A stretch of 64,000 nucleotides of DNA from Lachnospiraceae bacterium C1.1 (GCA_030434875.1 JAUISW010000001.1:2119501-2183500); one strand, 5' to 3'; shown: positions 25,672-37,415, counted from the first letter of the stretch. The notes: generated from the sequence alone by a model not told the origin. Made by a program: numbers and translations.

Positions 25672-27126
25672 TTAATAAAAGAGTGAGAAGTAAAACTGAC
25701 CATCAGGACCACGTATGGTTCTGTAAAGCATACAGCTTTCTACGTCTACTGCGTATACAGTTCCGGTAAGCTTTACATTTCCATCTGATTCTATAAACGA
25801 CTCGTCAATGAGGTAGTAAACTCTGTTTCCCTCTTTAGCTGCCGTAAGGCAACTGTAGCTATAATGTCCGCTGACACCGGCTATTGTACCATATATATCC
25901 TGCAGCGCACCTGTTGACACCAATGAAGCTGTAACATAGTTCACAGCATCAGTAGGTGTACACACCGCATTAAAGATACCTAAAGAATAATTTCTGCTTA
26001 TTACATTACCGGAAACACCTTTCGAAGAAACAGATCTGAATTTATAGGTATTATCACCCATGAGCATCGGCAGCTTCATGTCATAAACCTCCGAATCCTC
26101 AGTAGGATCTGTTCCGTCAGTTGTGTAATAAATGACCGAATCATCAGAAACAGTCGCCGTAATATATGCCGGATAAAGATATCCGCCCCCTTCAGGCTCT
26201 ACCACAGGATCCTCCGGCAAACTATAACTTATACTGTATTTTTCACTGACGGCATCACTCAGCATGTTATAAGAATTTACAAAAATAGCTGAAATCTGAT
26301 AATCGCCCGCTTCTGACAGAAGGATCGCCCCTTCATATTTTTTTGATTCTATCGTTGGCTCCGATCCGTCTGTCGTATAAAAAATATCTCCGCTGTTTTC
26401 AGAAGAAAGAACTACTCTTATACTGTCTTCATATTCACCGCCGCTTTTTGAAAACTTTGGTGGTAGAGTCATATAGTCCTTAAAACTCTTATAAAGCTTT
26501 TCATCATCAAGCGATAAAATAAAATCATTAACGGCATTATTATTATTCTCTGCCCTGTAACTGTCAATGATTCCCTGACAGGCATCAAAATTAGAGTCAT
26601 CAACTGTCAGTGCCATCATGAACATCTCTTCTGCCTTTGCATAATCTTCACAGGCAAGAAGTGATCTTGCATAACAATTTATAACTTTAACGTCAGATGT
26701 AAAAACATCCTCGTCATCCTCATAAGCTTTAGCATAGAGCTCGACAGCTTCTTCATAATTGCCTTCATCATAGGCAAAATTAGCCTTTAAAAGTAAGGCA
26801 CCGTATGTATTAGTATTCCGTAATACAAAAAACAATACAAATACAGCCAATACGAGAGCTGTCAGAATCAGTAAAACAGACCGTGTCTTTTTTACTGCTC
26901 TGACTTCTCGCTTTATTGCAGGCATTTCAATAGTTTCAGTAGTTACTCTTCGACCGTTCGAATCATGGATGATATTATCCATCGAACCGGCTATATGATT
27001 ACGACTTTCGTCAAGCTTATCCTCAACATCGACCTCGTAATCCGGAACCATCTGAATTGCATAGCCGCACTTAAAGCAGTACATATATCCTTCCGGAATT
27101 TCATCACCGCATTTTGGGCATTTCAT
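25672..27126 (-). CDS. Zinc-ribbon, TPR and chitobiase-C-like membrane protein
   Basis: 484 aa, function unknown. It starts with a zinc ribbon (CPKCGDEIPEG with a second pair CFKCG at about residue 18), then a polar region and one transmembrane helix near residue 85. TPR-like helices follow (ANFAYDEGNYEEAVELYAKA and neighbours), then two repeats of the chitobiase/beta-hexosaminidase C-terminal type marked by FYTTDGSEPT and YYTTDGTDPT. The helix would put the zinc ribbon inside and the repeats outside. The ATG overlaps the folD stop as ATGA, so it is translated with folD, with no obvious functional link. Confidence 0.8.
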   Translation of the reverse strand: MKCPKCGDEIPEGYMYCFKCGYAIQMVPDYEVDVEDKLDESRNHIAGSMDNIIHDSNGRRVTTETIEMPAIKREVRAVKKTRSVLLILTALVLAVFVLFFVLRNTNTYGALLLKANFAYDEGNYEEAVELYAKAYEDDEDVFTSDVKVINCYARSLLACEDYAKAEEMFMMALTVDDSNFDACQGIIDSYRAENNNNAVNDFILSLDDEKLYKSFKDYMTLPPKFSKSGGEYEDSIRVVLSSENSGDIFYTTDGSEPTIESKKYEGAILLSEAGDYQISAIFVNSYNMLSDAVSEKYSISYSLPEDPVVEPEGGGYLYPAYITATVSDDSVIYYTTDGTDPTEDSEVYDMKLPMLMGDNTYKFRSVSSKGVSGNVISRNYSLGIFNAVCTPTDAVNYVTASLVSTGALQDIYGTIAGVSGHYSYSCLTAAKEGNRVYYLIDESFIESDGNVKLTGTVYAVDVESCMLYRTIRGPDGQFYFSLFY

Positions 27127-27968
27127 TTGCGAAGCGCACCCTCCAGAGTATTATACATTAACATAGCTATGGTCATAGGACCAACTCCTCCGGGAACCGG
27201 AGTCATTGCAGATGCAACTTTTGAAACATCCTCGTAATCAACGTCACCACAAAGCTTCTTTCCGTTGTTTTTCTCCGGATCAAGCCTGTGTATTCCAACA
27301 TCTATTACTACCGCTCCTTCTTTAACATAAGAAGAGTCTACCATTTTGGGTTTTCCTATCGCTGCCACAAGAATATCCGCAGTCTTGGTTATCTCACGGA
27401 TATTTTCAGTTTTTGAATGTGTAATGGTAACTGTACCATTCTCCCTAAGTAAAAGCATTGCCATAGGCTTGCCTACGATATTGCTTCTGCCCATTACTAC
27501 ACATCTTTTACCACTGATCTCTATCCCGGATCTTTTAAGAAGCTGTATGATCCCTGCAGGAGTACAGGATACAAAGCCCTCTGCGCCAATAGAAAGCGCA
27601 CCTACAGAAAGCTTAGAAAAACCATCTACATCCTTTAACGGAGAAATTGCATCGATCACCTTATCTTCATTAATATGAGAAGGAAGCGGAAGCTGACAAA
27701 GAATTCCCGTTACCTTATCATCTTTATTAAGCTTATCGATAAGCTCGAGAAGCTCAGCCTCCGAAGTTGTCTCCGGAAGCTCATAAGAGATTGATTCTAT
27801 CCCGCAATATTCGCAGGCTTTCTTTTTATTATTCACATATACTGTAGAAGCCGGGTCTTCACCCACAAGTATTACAGCCAGTGAAGCCTTGATTCCCTCT
27901 GCAGCGATCTTATCCCTTACTTCATCTTTGATCTGTGCAGAAATTGCCTTACCGTCAATGATTTTCAT
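27123..27968 (-). CDS. folD: Methylene-THF dehydrogenase / methenyl-THF cyclohydrolase
   Basis: Bifunctional cytoplasmic enzyme interconverting 5,10-methylene-THF and 10-formyl-THF. At 281 aa it has normal length. The catalytic Lys is in VYVNNKKKACEYCGI, QLPLPSHI is the substrate loop, and VVMGRSNIVGKPMAMLL is the NADP-binding turn, with MTPVPGGVGPMTIAML at the end. It lies 16 bp after fhs, giving consecutive steps of the one-carbon (Wood-Ljungdahl methyl-branch-type) chain. Confidence 0.97.
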   Translation of the reverse strand: MKIIDGKAISAQIKDEVRDKIAAEGIKASLAVILVGEDPASTVYVNNKKKACEYCGIESISYELPETTSEAELLELIDKLNKDDKVTGILCQLPLPSHINEDKVIDAISPLKDVDGFSKLSVGALSIGAEGFVSCTPAGIIQLLKRSGIEISGKRCVVMGRSNIVGKPMAMLLLRENGTVTITHSKTENIREITKTADILVAAIGKPKMVDSSYVKEGAVVIDVGIHRLDPEKNNGKKLCGDVDYEDVSKVASAMTPVPGGVGPMTIAMLMYNTLEGALRK

Positions 27969-27984
27969 AAAATCTCCTTTTATA

Positions 27985-29655
27985 TCAGAAAAGTCCGCTT
28001 ATCTTGCCATCTTCATTTACATCTATATCCAGAGCAGCCGGATGCTTTGGAAGTCCCGGCATTGTGAGGATATTGCCCGTAAGTATTACCACAAAACCTG
28101 CTCCGGCAGACACATAGGCATCTCTTACATTAAGAGTGAAGCCTTCAGGACGTCCAAGCAATGAAGGGTCGTCTGAAAGTGAATACTGTGTCTTTGCCAT
28201 GCATACCGGAAGGTCCCCAAAACCAAGCTCTGTAAGTCTCTTAAGTGTCTGCTCTGCTGCCTTACTGAAGCTTACGGCTTCCGCACCGTATATTTTCTTT
28301 GCTACATCCTCAACCTTTTCTTTGAGGCTCTTGTTTAATTCATATATAGGATGGAAATCTGATTTCTTTGTCTCTACAGTCTCAATGATCTTATTTGCAA
28401 GAGCTATACCGCCCTCTCCGCCTTTTTCCCATACTTCGGAATATGCGTAACTGCAGCCCATATCAGAAACATATTTTTCTACAAATTCTCTTTCTGCAGC
28501 TGTATCTGTGATAAATGCATTGAGTGTAACTATTACAGGAACTCCAAACTGCTGAAGGTTTTCTATATGTTTCTTAAGGTTGACTATACCCTTCTTCAGG
28601 GCATCAAGATTCTCAGTACCGAGATCTGCCTTAGCTACCCCGCCATTATATTTAAGAGCACGGATCGTTGCAACGAGAACAACAGCATCCGGCTTTAAGC
28701 CTGACATTCTGCATTTGATGTCAAAGAATTTTTCAGCACCAAGATCTGCTCCAAAACCTGCCTCTGTAATACAGTAATCAGCAAGTTTTAATGCTGTTTT
28801 TGTAGCTCTTACTGAATTACAGCCATGAGCTATATTTGCAAAAGGTCCGCCATGTACGATAGCCATTGTATGCTCAAGTGTCTGTATGATATTTGGCTTT
28901 ATCGCATCTTTAAGTAAAGCCGCCATTGATCCGACTGCACCGATATCTCCTGCAGTAACAGGTTCTCCATCTACGTTATAAGCAATAACCATTCTTGAAA
29001 GACGTGCCTTTAAGTCTTTCATATCCTTTGCAAGACAGAATACAGCCATTACTTCTGATGCAACTGTTATGCAGAAATGATCTTCTCTTACATATCCGTC
29101 TGCCTTTGCACCCATTCCTACTACTACATTTCTCAAAACTCTGTCATTTAAATCAAGACAGCGCTTAAGAACTATCTGTCTCGTATCTATCCTAAGTTCA
29201 TTGCCCTGCTGAATATGGTTATCAAGCATAGCTGCGCAGAGATTATTAGCTGAAGTGATCGCATGAAAATCTCCTGTAAAATGAAGATTCAGCTCATCCA
29301 TCGGAACTACCTGTGCCATACCACCGCCTGCAGCTCCGCCCTTAACTCCAAAGCAGGGACCAAGTGAGGGTTCTCTTAAAGCTATTACAGCCTTTTTTCC
29401 AAGTTTTCCGAATGCCTGTCCGAGGCCTACCGTCGTAGTAGTCTTTCCTTCTCCTGCAGGAGTCGGATTGATAGCAGTTACAAGAATCAGCTTTCCCTCT
29501 TTATTAGCTTCAATCTTTTTTAAATAATCCTCCGAAAGCTTGGCCTTATATTTTCCATATAATTCCAGGTCATCTTCTTCAATTCCGAAGGGAAGAGCCA
29601 CTTCCTTTATCGGTTTAAGCTCAGCTGCTTCTGCGATTTCGATGTCAGATCTCAT
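27985..29655 (-). CDS. fhs: Formate-tetrahydrofolate ligase
   Basis: ATP-dependent formation of 10-formyl-THF from formate. 556 aa is typical. The nucleotide loop is [19 protein letters not shown] (near residue 70), followed by [20 protein letters not shown] and [17 protein letters not shown], both signature blocks. It stands before folD with 16 bp between, and 73 bp after ftsK. A strong GGAGGAAT site precedes the ATG. Confidence 0.98.
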   Translation of the reverse strand: MRSDIEIAEAAELKPIKEVALPFGIEEDDLELYGKYKAKLSEDYLKKIEANKEGKLILVTAINPTPAGEGKTTTTVGLGQAFGKLGKKAVIALREPSLGPCFGVKGGAAGGGMAQVVPMDELNLHFTGDFHAITSANNLCAAMLDNHIQQGNELRIDTRQIVLKRCLDLNDRVLRNVVVGMGAKADGYVREDHFCITVASEVMAVFCLAKDMKDLKARLSRMVIAYNVDGEPVTAGDIGAVGSMAALLKDAIKPNIIQTLEHTMAIVHGGPFANIAHGCNSVRATKTALKLADYCITEAGFGADLGAEKFFDIKCRMSGLKPDAVVLVATIRALKYNGGVAKADLGTENLDALKKGIVNLKKHIENLQQFGVPVIVTLNAFITDTAAEREFVEKYVSDMGCSYAYSEVWEKGGEGGIALANKIIETVETKKSDFHPIYELNKSLKEKVEDVAKKIYGAEAVSFSKAAEQTLKRLTELGFGDLPVCMAKTQYSLSDDPSLLGRPEGFTLNVRDAYVSAGAGFVVILTGNILTMPGLPKHPAALDIDVNEDGKISGLF

Positions 29656-29728
29656 AATAACATTCCTCCTAATTCACAAATCCCTGCACTTCCGCTATTT
29701 CTCAGATGAAAAATACAAAAGTGACTAA

Positions 29729-32700
29729 TTACATATCACCATCAACATTATATCCATCTTCCGCCTCGTTGTCATCGTATTCTTCATAATTTTCATCTTC
29801 TGATGGAATATCATCTCCGGAAAGATAAGCTTCGAACTGCTCTGCATTCATTAAGATCGTTCTCGCTTTTGTTCCATCTTCACCGCTGACAACTCCTGCT
29901 TCCGCAAGGGAATCCATGATCCTGGCAGCCCTGTTAAATCCTATCTTAAATACTCTCTGAAGCATGCCAATTGAAGCCTTATTTTTTTCTATTATAAATC
30001 TTCCCGCATCTTCAAAATATTCATCTCTGTCATCATCTTTTGACTTTTTCTTTGAATCACTGTCATTATTTTTTCCGGGATCATTTGCTGCCGCTGCTTC
30101 GATCTCGGAGCTTATATCTTCTTCCTCAAATCCTGATTCCTGCATTTCATCAAGAATGAAATCAACAACTTCCTGAACCTCATCATCAGAAACAAAAGTA
30201 CCCTGAACACGTTCCGGCTTATTAAAGCTCTGAGGATAGAAAAGCATATCTCCTTTTCCCAAAAGTCTTTCAGCGCCGTTCATATCAAGGATAGTTCTTG
30301 AATCAACACCTGAAGATACCGCAAATGCAATCCTGCTGGGCATATTTGCCTTAATAAGACCCGTTATGACATCAACAGAAGGTCTCTGAGTAGCGATGAT
30401 AAGATGGATTCCTGCAGCTCTGGCAAGCTGTGTGAGTCGGCATATAGATGTTTCTACTTCATTTTTTGCCACCATCATAAGATCAGCCAACTCATCTACG
30501 ATTATAAGAATCTGAGGCATTTTCTTATATGGATTGCCATCTTCATCCAATTCCCCAATGTCGTTGAACTTATCAACTTTATTATTATAGCCCTTCATAT
30601 CACGAACCTTAAGATCTGCAAAAAGCCTGTATCGTCTGGTCATTTCGGCAACACCCCATTTAAGCGCACCGGAGGCCTTCTGCGGATCGGTGACAACCGG
30701 AGAAAGGAGATGCGGAAGTCCGTTGTATACAGAAAGTTCAACTACCTTAGGGTCGATCATTATCATCTTTACTTCATCCGGCTTCGCCTTATAGAGTATA
30801 CTCATGATAATGGTATTGATACATACTGACTTACCTGATCCTGTCGCACCGGCAATGAGCAGATGCGGCATCTTTGCTATATCAAAGATCACCGGTTCAC
30901 CACCGATATTTTTTCCTACAGCAAATGAAAGCTTCGACTTTGCCTTTCGGAATTCATCCGTATCGACAAGTTCTTTTAAACTTACAGTTGCATTTACTTT
31001 ATTCGGAACCTCGATACCTATTGCTGCCTTGCCCGGTATCGGAGCCTCTATTCTGATGTCTGTAGCCGCAAGTGAAAGTTTGATATCATCGATGAGCGAA
31101 AGTATCTTACTTACCTTAACGCCCTGCTGCGGCTGCATTTCATATCTGGTAACCGTCGGTCCCTGTATGATATCAGTCATACGCACGTTAACACCAAAGC
31201 TTGCAAGTGTATCTACAAGCTTTGAAGCCGTAACCTGAAGTGATGCCGGCGAATCCAACTGCACAGTCTTCGGGATATTTAAGAGATCTACAGGAGGGAA
31301 CTCATACTCTGTCTCATCCTCTTCCTCTAATGATCCTTTGATTATCTTCTCAATTTCTTTTTCAGATTCATTTTCAGAATCTTTTTCAGCTTTTTTCTCT
31401 TTTCTTAATTCTTCTTTTTTCATTGCAGATTCAGATCTGCTATTGTTTATCTTATTTTTTCTTACCGTTTCTTCTGCTTTTTTCTCATCTTTAGCAGAAA
31501 CAGTTTTAGGTATGACCCCGATTATTTCATCATCATAATCATCTTTAGGCTGATGATTAAAGTAGATATCTTCATCTGTTATCTCAACCAGATCATCTGT
31601 ATTATCTTCATCAGCAATCTTATCTTCTTCATGAAGATCATCCTGCTCATCATTCAATGAATGATCTGTATTTTTTTTCTTTTTTTCATATATAGTTTCA
31701 TCAAAAGTGATCGGATCGGCTGAAATCTTTACAGTCTTCTCATCCTCGTTTTTAGAACTTCTCTCATCGATATCAATATCAAGCTCTGAAAGATGAATTT
31801 CATGCATGTCTGATTTTTCAGCGACTGACTGCTTTTCCTTTGCGATCACAGCATCCGGCTTTACCATAAAATCTGGATTCATTGCAAAAGGTGAATAAAC
31901 CTCAGCATTTTTATGAGATTTATGTTCAGTCTTTTCAGCTCTTCTCTCCTGCACAGGCTGATTTACCTGAGTCGGAATATCTGCCGAAGCCTTCGAACTA
32001 TTTACCGTATATGTCTGAACTGCCTCAGAAGTCGGATAAATCGTAGTTTCCCTGTTATCTGCCCCAACAGTCATATTATTAAGAAGTTTTCTGGTTCTCT
32101 CCTCTTTCTGACTCTCAAGCTCCTCCTGTTCAGCACGTTCTTCCTGCGCTCTTCTCTTCTCTTCCTCGCGGAGTTCCCGCCATCTTTTATGTTCTTCTGC
32201 TGTACGCTCTGCAACCATCCTTCCGCCATCCACGGTTTTCTCGGCGAGTACGATCCCAAGTCTCTCAAGAAGTTCTATAAATGATTTTCCGGTAATACTT
32301 ACAATACATATGATAAGTATGAGCAAAATGATCAAAACTGCTCCGGCAGTTGAAAACGCAGTCTTCAATGCTTCAAAAAGTCCACCGAAGATCGCTCCGC
32401 CTCCATGATGTGTCTCAGAAGCATATTCATAGAGCGACATATAAGTCCCATCCTTATACTCTCCCTCAAAGAAGCACTGCATAAGCATTCCAAGATCAGT
32501 AAAAATTATCGGAACAGTCACTGCTCTTAAAAGGACAGAAAGATTGTTCCGATTTGCTATTGTAAAAACAACTCCTATAAAGAGCAAAAACGGCCATAAA
32601 TATGCCATTATACCAAATATTCCAAAGAAAAACGCATTAAACATATCTCCGAATATTGATGACATTCCGAAATTGCCTAGAATAAGCATGACACAAAAAG

Positions 32701-32794
32701 CCAGCAACGCTATTAAAGCTATTTCCAGCCCCATACTCATGTCATTTGTTTTTGTTGAATTTGTTGTTTTCTTCTTTCTCTTCTTTGCTGCCAT
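29729..32794 (-). CDS. ftsK: FtsK/SpoIIIE DNA translocase
   Basis: 1,021 aa septal motor that pumps chromosomal DNA during division or sporulation. Four or five N-terminal transmembrane helices (about 20-180) precede a long charged linker rich in Glu, Lys and Asp. The motor domain begins near residue 520: Walker A LIAGATGSGKSVCINT, Walker B ILIIVDELADLMM, and LTQLARAAGIHLIIATQRP. The C-terminal winged-helix gamma domain (GMLQRVFKIGFNRAARIMD) reads chromosome-orienting sequences. Lachnospiraceae usually carry an SpoIIIE-like copy; whether this one serves division or sporulation is not decided here. Confidence 0.95.
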   Translation of the reverse strand: MAAKKRKKKTTNSTKTNDMSMGLEIALIALLAFCVMLILGNFGMSSIFGDMFNAFFFGIFGIMAYLWPFLLFIGVVFTIANRNNLSVLLRAVTVPIIFTDLGMLMQCFFEGEYKDGTYMSLYEYASETHHGGGAIFGGLFEALKTAFSTAGAVLIILLILIICIVSITGKSFIELLERLGIVLAEKTVDGGRMVAERTAEEHKRWRELREEEKRRAQEERAEQEELESQKEERTRKLLNNMTVGADNRETTIYPTSEAVQTYTVNSSKASADIPTQVNQPVQERRAEKTEHKSHKNAEVYSPFAMNPDFMVKPDAVIAKEKQSVAEKSDMHEIHLSELDIDIDERSSKNEDEKTVKISADPITFDETIYEKKKKNTDHSLNDEQDDLHEEDKIADEDNTDDLVEITDEDIYFNHQPKDDYDDEIIGVIPKTVSAKDEKKAEETVRKNKINNSRSESAMKKEELRKEKKAEKDSENESEKEIEKIIKGSLEEEDETEYEFPPVDLLNIPKTVQLDSPASLQVTASKLVDTLASFGVNVRMTDIIQGPTVTRYEMQPQQGVKVSKILSLIDDIKLSLAATDIRIEAPIPGKAAIGIEVPNKVNATVSLKELVDTDEFRKAKSKLSFAVGKNIGGEPVIFDIAKMPHLLIAGATGSGKSVCINTIIMSILYKAKPDEVKMIMIDPKVVELSVYNGLPHLLSPVVTDPQKASGALKWGVAEMTRRYRLFADLKVRDMKGYNNKVDKFNDIGELDEDGNPYKKMPQILIIVDELADLMMVAKNEVETSICRLTQLARAAGIHLIIATQRPSVDVITGLIKANMPSRIAFAVSSGVDSRTILDMNGAERLLGKGDMLFYPQSFNKPERVQGTFVSDDEVQEVVDFILDEMQESGFEEEDISSEIEAAAANDPGKNNDSDSKKKSKDDDRDEYFEDAGRFIIEKNKASIGMLQRVFKIGFNRAARIMDSLAEAGVVSGEDGTKARTILMNAEQFEAYLSGDDIPSEDENYEEYDDNEAEDGYNVDGDM

Positions 32795-32851
32795 TAACCC
32801 CTTATTGACCGTTCCTTTTCATATATTTCTGCGGATGCTCCCTAAAAAAAA

Positions 32852-32937
32852 CTGCAAACAGGCCATCAAAGCGGGCATTCTCAATCCGCTTCGATCCTTA
32901 CTCTGCGTTCAAATGCTTCTTCGTCACTGACCTGTTT
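32852..32937 (-). terminator. Large branched terminator after uppP
   Basis: On the minus strand GCAAACAGG (32937-32929) pairs with CCTGTTTGC (32860-32852), followed by AG and eight T. Inside, ATCGAAGCGG pairs with CCGCTTTGAT as a second stem. An 86-nt structured span is much longer than a plain terminator. It lies in the gap between uppP and ftsK. Confidence 0.65.
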
Positions 32938-32972
32938 GCCATTAATTTTTATCTGTTTTTATTCAGATTAAT

Positions 32973-33827
32973 TTATTTTACGATAAAACTGCCTATTATA
33001 GCTACAAGACCTGCAATAAGGCAGTATATCGAAAAGATGATATACTTCTTTTTACGAACGATGACCAGCATGGTCTTTATTGCTGCATAACCAACGACTG
33101 CTGATACGATCAGTCCCACAATATAAGAAGGTTCAATAGCCGTTCCCTTTGCATCGCTTATTTCCAATACACATGCTCCCAACACAGCAGGTATTGACAT
33201 TATAAACGAATATTTAACTGCATACTTCTTTTCAAAACCGCAAAGAAGCGCTGTTGTAATAGTAGTTCCGGATCTTGATATTCCGGGGAGTGTTGCCAGT
33301 CCCTGCGCAACACCTAGTATTACAGAATCAAGGTATGTAGCTGTTTTAGGATTCTTTTCTCCATCCGGTGCCTTATCTGCTATAAAAAGAAGTACCGATG
33401 TCATAAGAAGAAAGATTCCCGGCATTATCAAAGTCTTCGATGCTGCCTCTGTGATATCTTTAAGCAGGATTCCAATGATTCCTGTAGGTATTGTTGAAAT
33501 TATTACCATTAAAACAAACTTGCGATATCCTGTTCTAACAACTCTTACAGTTTCACCACCCTTTATCTTGCTCACAAGATTCATAAAGAGATCGTTAAGC
33601 ATCCCTAATGTCTCTGTAATAAGTTTCCATATGTCCTTATGAAAAGCTACAAATATGGATATCAAGGTGCCAAGGTGAAGAAGTATGTCAAATAGGAACA
33701 TATCCTCTGTACCTTCACCTATGTGAAATAAATTCTGAAAAATTGCGAGATGTCCCGATGATGAAATCGGAAGAAACTCCGCAAGTCCCTGTAAGATGCC
33801 CAGTAAAACAGCCTGTAAAATACTCAC
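32973..33827 (-). CDS. uppP: Undecaprenyl-diphosphatase
   Basis: Membrane enzyme releasing undecaprenyl phosphate for cell-wall synthesis (BacA family, a cause of bacitracin resistance when raised). It has 284 aa with eight or so hydrophobic helices. Both conserved blocks are present: LGILQGLAEFLPISSSGHL at the N terminus and LPGISRSGTTITTAL in the middle. It begins 6 bp after the leuD stop, so it may share that transcript. Confidence 0.96.
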   Translation of the reverse strand: MSILQAVLLGILQGLAEFLPISSSGHLAIFQNLFHIGEGTEDMFLFDILLHLGTLISIFVAFHKDIWKLITETLGMLNDLFMNLVSKIKGGETVRVVRTGYRKFVLMVIISTIPTGIIGILLKDITEAASKTLIMPGIFLLMTSVLLFIADKAPDGEKNPKTATYLDSVILGVAQGLATLPGISRSGTTITTALLCGFEKKYAVKYSFIMSIPAVLGACVLEISDAKGTAIEPSYIVGLIVSAVVGYAAIKTMLVIVRKKKYIIFSIYCLIAGLVAIIGSFIVK

Positions 33828-33833
33828 AACTAG

Positions 33834-34322
33834 TTATTCCTCCTCGTTTATATAACTAACGAGTCCTCTGGCTTTTATGATCTTCTGCATGAATTCAGGA
33901 AAAGCCTGTCCCTGAAAACTTTCACCCGTAGTTATATCTTTTATTTCTCCGTTATCGAAGTTAACATACACTTCGTCTCCGGCATTGATCTTTTTGCTTG
34001 CCTCTTCACACTCGATTATCGGCAAACCTATATTAACTGCATTTCTGTAAAAGATTCTGGCGAATGTCTCTGCTATTACACAGCCAACTCCTGCCTCCTG
34101 AAGAACTATCGGAGCATGTTCTCTTGAAGAACCGCAGCCAAAATTTTTACCGGCTACGATTATATCATTCTTATTCATCTTTTGCACGAAACTTTTATCA
34201 ATATCTTCCATAGCATGGCTTGCAAGCTCAGCTCTGTCCTGAATTGCAAGATAGCGTGCAGGAATTATTACATCTGTATCAACATTGTCGCCATATTTAA
34301 ATGTATTTCCTTTAACGTCCAT
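33834..34322 (-). CDS. leuD: 3-isopropylmalate dehydratase small subunit
   Basis: Partner of LeuC in isomerising 2- to 3-isopropylmalate in leucine synthesis. The ATG at 34322 with AGGAG upstream gives about 162 aa; an upstream start at 34349 would add nine residues unlike the family. Motifs are [13 protein letters not shown] and [12 protein letters not shown]. It follows leuC by 72 bp. leuA and leuB are not in the window. Confidence 0.95.
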   Translation of the reverse strand: MDVKGNTFKYGDNVDTDVIIPARYLAIQDRAELASHAMEDIDKSFVQKMNKNDIIVAGKNFGCGSSREHAPIVLQEAGVGCVIAETFARIFYRNAVNIGLPIIECEEASKKINAGDEVYVNFDNGEIKDITTGESFQGQAFPEFMQKIIKARGLVSYINEEE

Positions 34323-34394
34323 TTTCACTCTCCTGTAAAATAAAAACAAAACATATCAGTTCAACTTTTACTAATATTATATCAGTACAGCGAA

Positions 34395-35654
34395 TCATTC
34401 ATCGGGTTCGCAGATATATCCCTTTATTGCAGAAGCCGCTGCTACTGCAGGACTTGCAAGATATACCTCAGAATCAACATGTCCCATTCTTCCGACAAAA
34501 TTTCTGTTTGTTGTAGAAATACATCTCTCTCCGGCAGCAAGAATACCCATATATCCGCCAAGGCATGGACCACAGGTAGGAGTTGAAACTACTGCTCCAG
34601 CCTCTATAAATGTCTTTATAAGACCCTCATCGAGAGCTTTCAGATAAATCTTCTGTGTGCCGGGAATTACGATACATCTTAAGTTTTTAGCAATTTTTTT
34701 GCCCTTAAGTATTTCCGCTGCGACTCTCAAGTCGGAAATACGTCCGTTTGTACATGAACCTATGACGGCCTGATCAACTTTAACAGGTTCTCCTATCTCA
34801 TCTACCGTCTTTGTATTTGAAGGAAGGTGAGGGAATGATACCGTGCTCTTAAGAGTTGAAAGATCAATAGTATACTCTTCATCGTAAACGGCATCTGCAT
34901 CAGCTTCATATACCTTATATGGTCTGCTTCCATGAGCTTTCATGTATTCGATCGCAATATCATCAACAGGGAAAATTCCATTCTTTCCGCCTGCCTCGAT
35001 AGCCATATTAGCAATGGTAAATCTGTCATCCATCGAAAGATTCTTTATTCCTTCGCCAACAAATTCCATTGATTTATAAAGGGCTCCGTCAACGCCGATC
35101 ATTCCTATGATATGCAGTATTACATCTTTTCCGGATACCCATTTGGAAGGCTTGCCTACGATGTTAAACTTAATAGCTCCCGGAACCTTAAACCACGCTT
35201 TACCTGTAGCCATTCCGGCTGCCATATCGGTCGAACCGACGCCTGTTGAGAAAGCTCCGAGTGCACCATAAGTACAGGTATGTGAATCTGCTCCGATAAT
35301 GCAGTCACCTGCAACAGTAAGTCCGCTCTCAGGAAGAAGGGCATGCTCTATTCCCATCTGTCCTACATCGAAATAATTGCTGATCTCATGCTTCATTGCA
35401 AAATCTCTGCAGCATTTGCAGTTTTCTGCAGATTTAATATCCTTATTCGGGATAAAGTGATCCATGACAAGAGCTATCTTATCTTTATCAAATACATCCT
35501 TTTTATTTATTCCATCCATTACCTTTATGGCAACGGGTGTAGTAATATCATTTCCAAGTACAAGATCAAGTTCCGCCTCTATAAGCTGTCCGGCTGAAAC
35601 AGACTCTAATCCCGCATGGTCTGCAAGGATTTTCTGTGTCATTGTCATTCCCAT
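34395..35654 (-). CDS. leuC: 3-isopropylmalate dehydratase large subunit
   Basis: 4Fe-4S aconitase-family subunit, 419 aa, the length of the short (archaeal/clostridial) LeuC form. The cluster cysteines are in [10 protein letters not shown] and [30 protein letters not shown] is the substrate block. It pairs with leuD downstream and lies 146 bp after ilvC, separated by that gene's terminator, so it has its own promoter. Confidence 0.96.
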   Translation of the reverse strand: MGMTMTQKILADHAGLESVSAGQLIEAELDLVLGNDITTPVAIKVMDGINKKDVFDKDKIALVMDHFIPNKDIKSAENCKCCRDFAMKHEISNYFDVGQMGIEHALLPESGLTVAGDCIIGADSHTCTYGALGAFSTGVGSTDMAAGMATGKAWFKVPGAIKFNIVGKPSKWVSGKDVILHIIGMIGVDGALYKSMEFVGEGIKNLSMDDRFTIANMAIEAGGKNGIFPVDDIAIEYMKAHGSRPYKVYEADADAVYDEEYTIDLSTLKSTVSFPHLPSNTKTVDEIGEPVKVDQAVIGSCTNGRISDLRVAAEILKGKKIAKNLRCIVIPGTQKIYLKALDEGLIKTFIEAGAVVSTPTCGPCLGGYMGILAAGERCISTTNRNFVGRMGHVDSEVYLASPAVAAASAIKGYICEPDE

Positions 35655-35740
35655 TTAGTATTCCTCCTCTAAAAATGCTATCTGTCATATGACATCTTCC
35701 GGTAAAATACCGGATTTACATTATATCTAAACACAAAAAA

Positions 35741-35774
35741 GCCACATGCAATAATATATTTTATCACATGTGGC
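35741..35774 (-). terminator. Terminator after ilvC
   Basis: On the minus strand GCCACATG (35774-35767) pairs with CATGTGGC (35748-35741) across an AT-rich loop, followed by TTTTTTGTG. It lies 26 bp past the ilvC stop. Confidence 0.85.
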
Positions 35775-35800
35775 AGTTTTATACAAACCTTTGTTTGCCG

Positions 35801-36844
<1,044 letters not shown>

Positions 36845-36875
36845 TTATTTTATTAATAATTATTTATAACAAACG

Positions 36876-36891
36876 CTTTTCTTAAGAAAAG
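36876..36891. promoter_or_regulatory. Perfect 16-bp palindrome between ilvN and ilvC
   Basis: CTTTTCTTAAGAAAAG is fully self-complementary and lies 43 bp before the ilvC start. It could be an operator. It is reminiscent of, but not spaced like, the CodY consensus (AATTTTCWGAAAATT). No T run follows, so it is not a terminator. Confidence 0.45.
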
Positions 36892-36911
36892 TGTGGTTAT
36901 ACATTTTGTTA

Positions 36912-37415
36912 TCAGTCAAACCAGACAACACCTTCTGTGCCTCTCTGAAGTCCGGCAATACCTGTGCGTGCGATCTCTAATATCTTATAGTCGTTCAAAA
37001 GACTTATGAAAGCCTCTATCTTGCTCTGGTTTCCTGTCATTTCGATCATCAGTGAATCAGCTGAAACATCAATGATCTTTGCCCTGAAAATGTCTGCGAT
37101 CGAAATTATCCCCTGCCTCTTTGAAGCATCTGCTTCGATCTTTATCATGCAAAGTTCTCTGTAAACCGAATTATCAGGCTCAAGTTCTCTTATATCACGA
37201 ACATCTACAAGTTTTCTAAGCTGCTTTTCGATCTGCTCTAATATCTCATCATCACCATCGGTAACTATTGTTATCCTGGTAAATCTGGGATCTGCTGTAA
37301 CACCGGCAGTTATTGAATGGATATTGTAGCCTCTTCTTGAAAAAAGACCTGCGATACGGCTTAAAACACCTGATGTATTATCAACCAGAAGCTGAAATAC
37401 TTTTTTCTGCTGCAT
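36912..37415 (-). CDS. ilvN: Acetolactate synthase small subunit, ilvC-linked copy
   Basis: 167 aa regulatory subunit. The N-terminal ACT domain (VFQLLVDNTSGVLSRIAGLFSRRGYNIHS, read in two parts) binds Val for feedback control, and the C-terminal domain (about 80-160) contacts the catalytic subunit. There is no ilvB next to it. A second small subunit lies with ilvB at 54,329. Both keep the NRSGVLS/NTSGVLS loop, so both could be active. It is first in the ilvN-ilvC transcript. Confidence 0.93.
   Translation of the reverse strand: MQQKKVFQLLVDNTSGVLSRIAGLFSRRGYNIHSITAGVTADPRFTRITIVTDGDDEILEQIEKQLRKLVDVRDIRELEPDNSVYRELCMIKIEADASKRQGIISIADIFRAKIIDVSADSLMIEMTGNQSKIEAFISLLNDYKILEIARTGIAGLQRGTEGVVWFD

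Noticed and set aside
30404..31238. Plus-strand ORFs of over 140 codons opposite ftsK
   Set aside because: They mirror the conserved FtsK motor domain on the other strand, lack ribosome sites and show unnatural composition.
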